The position numbers and the translations under genes were made by a program. Positions 31,486 through 32,635 of a stretch of DNA of 32,635 nt are shown piece after piece. The stretch lies in the NCBI GenBank assembly GCA_903921365.1, contig CAIXPS010000516.1, forward strand, positions 1 through 32,635, in the 5' to 3' direction. The notes beneath the pieces are model-generated. The model worked only from the letters and a program-made list of their open reading frames with translations, ran no database searches and was not told where the DNA came from. The DNA is from an uncultured bacterium (GTDB lineage: Bacteria > Chloroflexota > Anaerolineae > J036 > Brachytrichaceae). Position 1 is the first letter of the stretch, and each line of letters begins with the position of its first letter.

Positions 31486-32502
31486 TTGAACTTGAATAAA
31501 CCCGATTGGCAGTGGTCGTCGCCAGCAGAGCAGGACGTCGATCCCGTCGCACTGGCGACGGCGTTTGACGAGATCGCGCGGTTCCAATCGTTGCGCAGTG
31601 TGCTCGTTGCGCGGAACGGGTTTCTCATCGGCGAATACTACGCGGATGCCAGTTTCCGGTCGACTGCGATCAACGCACATTCGGTGTCCAAGAGCATTCT
31701 GTCGTTGCTTACTGGCATCGCCGTGCGGGAGGGTTGGCTGAAGGATATGAATCAACCCATCGCCGATTGGCTGCCCGAGTATTTCGACGCCAATACCGAC
31801 GCGCGCAAACGGTCAATCACGCTGAGGCACCTGCTCACAATGAGCGCGGGGCTGGGGTGGATCGAGAACCCGGTTTCAATGCGACACTGGCGTCACAGCG
31901 CTGATTGGGTCAAACACGCCATTGCCCTGCCGTTGGTGGCGATGCCCGGAAGACAGTTCAACTACAACACCACGCTCACGCATCTCCTGTCGGTGATTCT
32001 GGCGCGCGTGAGCGGGATGAGCACGCTGGCGCTGGCCGAACGCACCCTGTTCGGGCCGCTCGGAATCGAGGGGGTTGACTGGAGGGCCGACCCGCAGGGC
32101 TATTACATCGGAGGCACCGACCTATATTTGCGACCGCAGGACATGCTGACGCTGGGGCAGATGGTTTTGGCAGGCCGGGAGCAGAACCAGAGCTCAGTCG
32201 TTCCCGCGGCGTGGATCACGGAATCGACCCACACGCAGATCGAACTGCGCCAGCCGGGCTTCTGGCATCCGGCCTACAAGAATTATGGGTATCTGTGGTG
32301 GTTACGCACCCTGCAGAGTTACGATGCGGTCGTGGCTTCAGGATATGCAGGCCAACTGGTCTTCATCGTGCCGCGGCTGGGGCTTGTGGTCGCGACTACC
32401 GCCGACGATACGACGCCGTTTGCGAATGTGATGAAGCAATCGAATCTGATCGAAGGGATCGTAGAAGATCTCATTATTCCAGCAGTCCAGGAGGACTACT
32501 GA
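31486..32502 (+). CDS. Class C beta-lactamase-family serine hydrolase
   Basis: About 338 residues of a PF00144 hydrolase. The nucleophile motif is SVSK (Ser66-Lys69 if TTG 31486 is the start), the Tyr motif is FNYNTTLTHLL, and the third element is SGYAGQLVFIVP near the C-terminus. It resembles esterases/6-aminohexanoate-dimer-hydrolase-like proteins. There is no in-frame ATG in a sensible place: the nearest is 31378, deep inside the SDR gene. TTG codons at 31459, 31486 or 31492 are the candidates; 31486 fits the conserved distance to the SxxK motif. No signal peptide. Probably co-transcribed with the SDR. It shares the fold, but not obvious close identity, with the hydrolase at 21529-22962. 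Confidence 0.85.
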   Translation: MNLNKPDWQWSSPAEQDVDPVALATAFDEIARFQSLRSVLVARNGFLIGEYYADASFRSTAINAHSVSKSILSLLTGIAVREGWLKDMNQPIADWLPEYFDANTDARKRSITLRHLLTMSAGLGWIENPVSMRHWRHSADWVKHAIALPLVAMPGRQFNYNTTLTHLLSVILARVSGMSTLALAERTLFGPLGIEGVDWRADPQGYYIGGTDLYLRPQDMLTLGQMVLAGREQNQSSVVPAAWITESTHTQIELRQPGFWHPAYKNYGYLWWLRTLQSYDAVVASGYAGQLVFIVPRLGLVVATTADDTTPFANVMKQSNLIEGIVEDLIIPAVQEDY

Positions 32503-32547
32503 CCGTCCAGTAAATCACTAAACTGAAATTGATGTTACAACCAGTTC

Positions 32548-32635
32548 ATGGTGGCACGCATATCGCAAAGGCAGGCAAGAGCGGAATCTCGACGGCTACA
32601 AGCTGTTGAACTTAAGCGGCAAGGATGGACACAAG
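32548..32635 (+). mobile_element. IS630-type transposase, N-terminal fragment at window edge
   Basis: An open frame from ATG 32548 runs off the right edge: MVARISQRQARAESRRLQAV then ELKRQGWTQ. This matches the start of the helix-turn-helix domain of IS630-family transposases, in which RRLQAVELKRQGWTQ is followed by a REIAAALGVS-like helix. Only 29 residues are visible, so the family is assigned from this motif alone. The left end of the element should lie in 32503-32547; I could not identify its terminal repeat without the other end. Confidence 0.6.

Overview
The window looks like a chromosomal segment of a Chloroflexota bacterium, most plausibly Anaerolineae-like and probably from a metagenome assembly. 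This is inference. It rests on the moderately high GC with strongly G/C-biased third codon positions, lipoproteins with Ala/Pro/Thr-rich linkers behind the lipid cysteine, a BMP-type ABC importer, a fused gamma-alpha 2-oxoacid:ferredoxin oxidoreductase subunit, and many short palindromic repeats. No rRNA, tRNA or CRISPR array was seen. The window is almost fully coding and is cut through a gene at both ends.

Layout. 1-3216: the 5' end of a DinB-like gene (minus), a Tat-exported protein of unknown function, and a PD40 beta-propeller lipoprotein. 3217-8565: a complete BMP-family ABC importer (binding lipoprotein, double ATPase, two permeases), preceded by a long terminator-like hairpin and with a second hairpin after the binding-protein gene. 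8560-12566 (minus): an operon-like run of DhnA-type aldolase, PfkB kinase and uronate-isomerase-like amidohydrolase, followed by a GNAT gene behind a cluster of palindromic repeats. 12600-16649 (plus): a divergent FCD-type GntR regulator with a textbook promoter and a perfect inverted-repeat operator, then the two subunits of a 2-oxoacid:ferredoxin oxidoreductase, closed by a near-perfect bidirectional terminator. 16674-19815 (minus): a fucose-isomerase-like protein, an orphan 2-oxoacid dehydrogenase E1-beta and a VOC protein. 19998-22962: a streptothricin-acetyltransferase-like GNAT, a small orphan ORF, a MOSC protein and a class-C beta-lactamase-like hydrolase. 23033-24774: a membrane/coiled-coil protein and a nucleoside deaminase-rpiB pair. 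24946-27654: a class A penicillin-binding protein. 27679-30558 (minus): copper ATPase and copper chaperone. 30680-32635: an SDR dehydrogenase, a second serine hydrolase and the start of an IS630-type transposase.

How the genes may work together. Much of the centre is carbohydrate or nucleoside catabolism: an importer of the nucleoside/sugar type, two sugar isomerase-like enzymes, a sugar kinase, a Schiff-base aldolase, ribose-5-phosphate isomerase B, a nucleoside deaminase, and two 2-oxoacid-oxidising systems. The isomerase-kinase-aldolase order imitates the upper Embden-Meyerhof or sulfoglycolytic logic, but with a uronate-isomerase-fold enzyme in the isomerase position. The substrate cannot be read from the sequence.

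The most unusual DNA-level observations are: (i) a ~71-bp tandem duplication at the aldolase/kinase junction that creates a 24-codon minicistron with exact ATGA overlaps on both sides; (ii) a GC-rich palindromic repeat inserted in frame in the copper ATPase; (iii) a strong intrinsic terminator 12 bp before the copper ATPase start codon, between chaperone and pump; and (iv) several families of intergenic palindromes.
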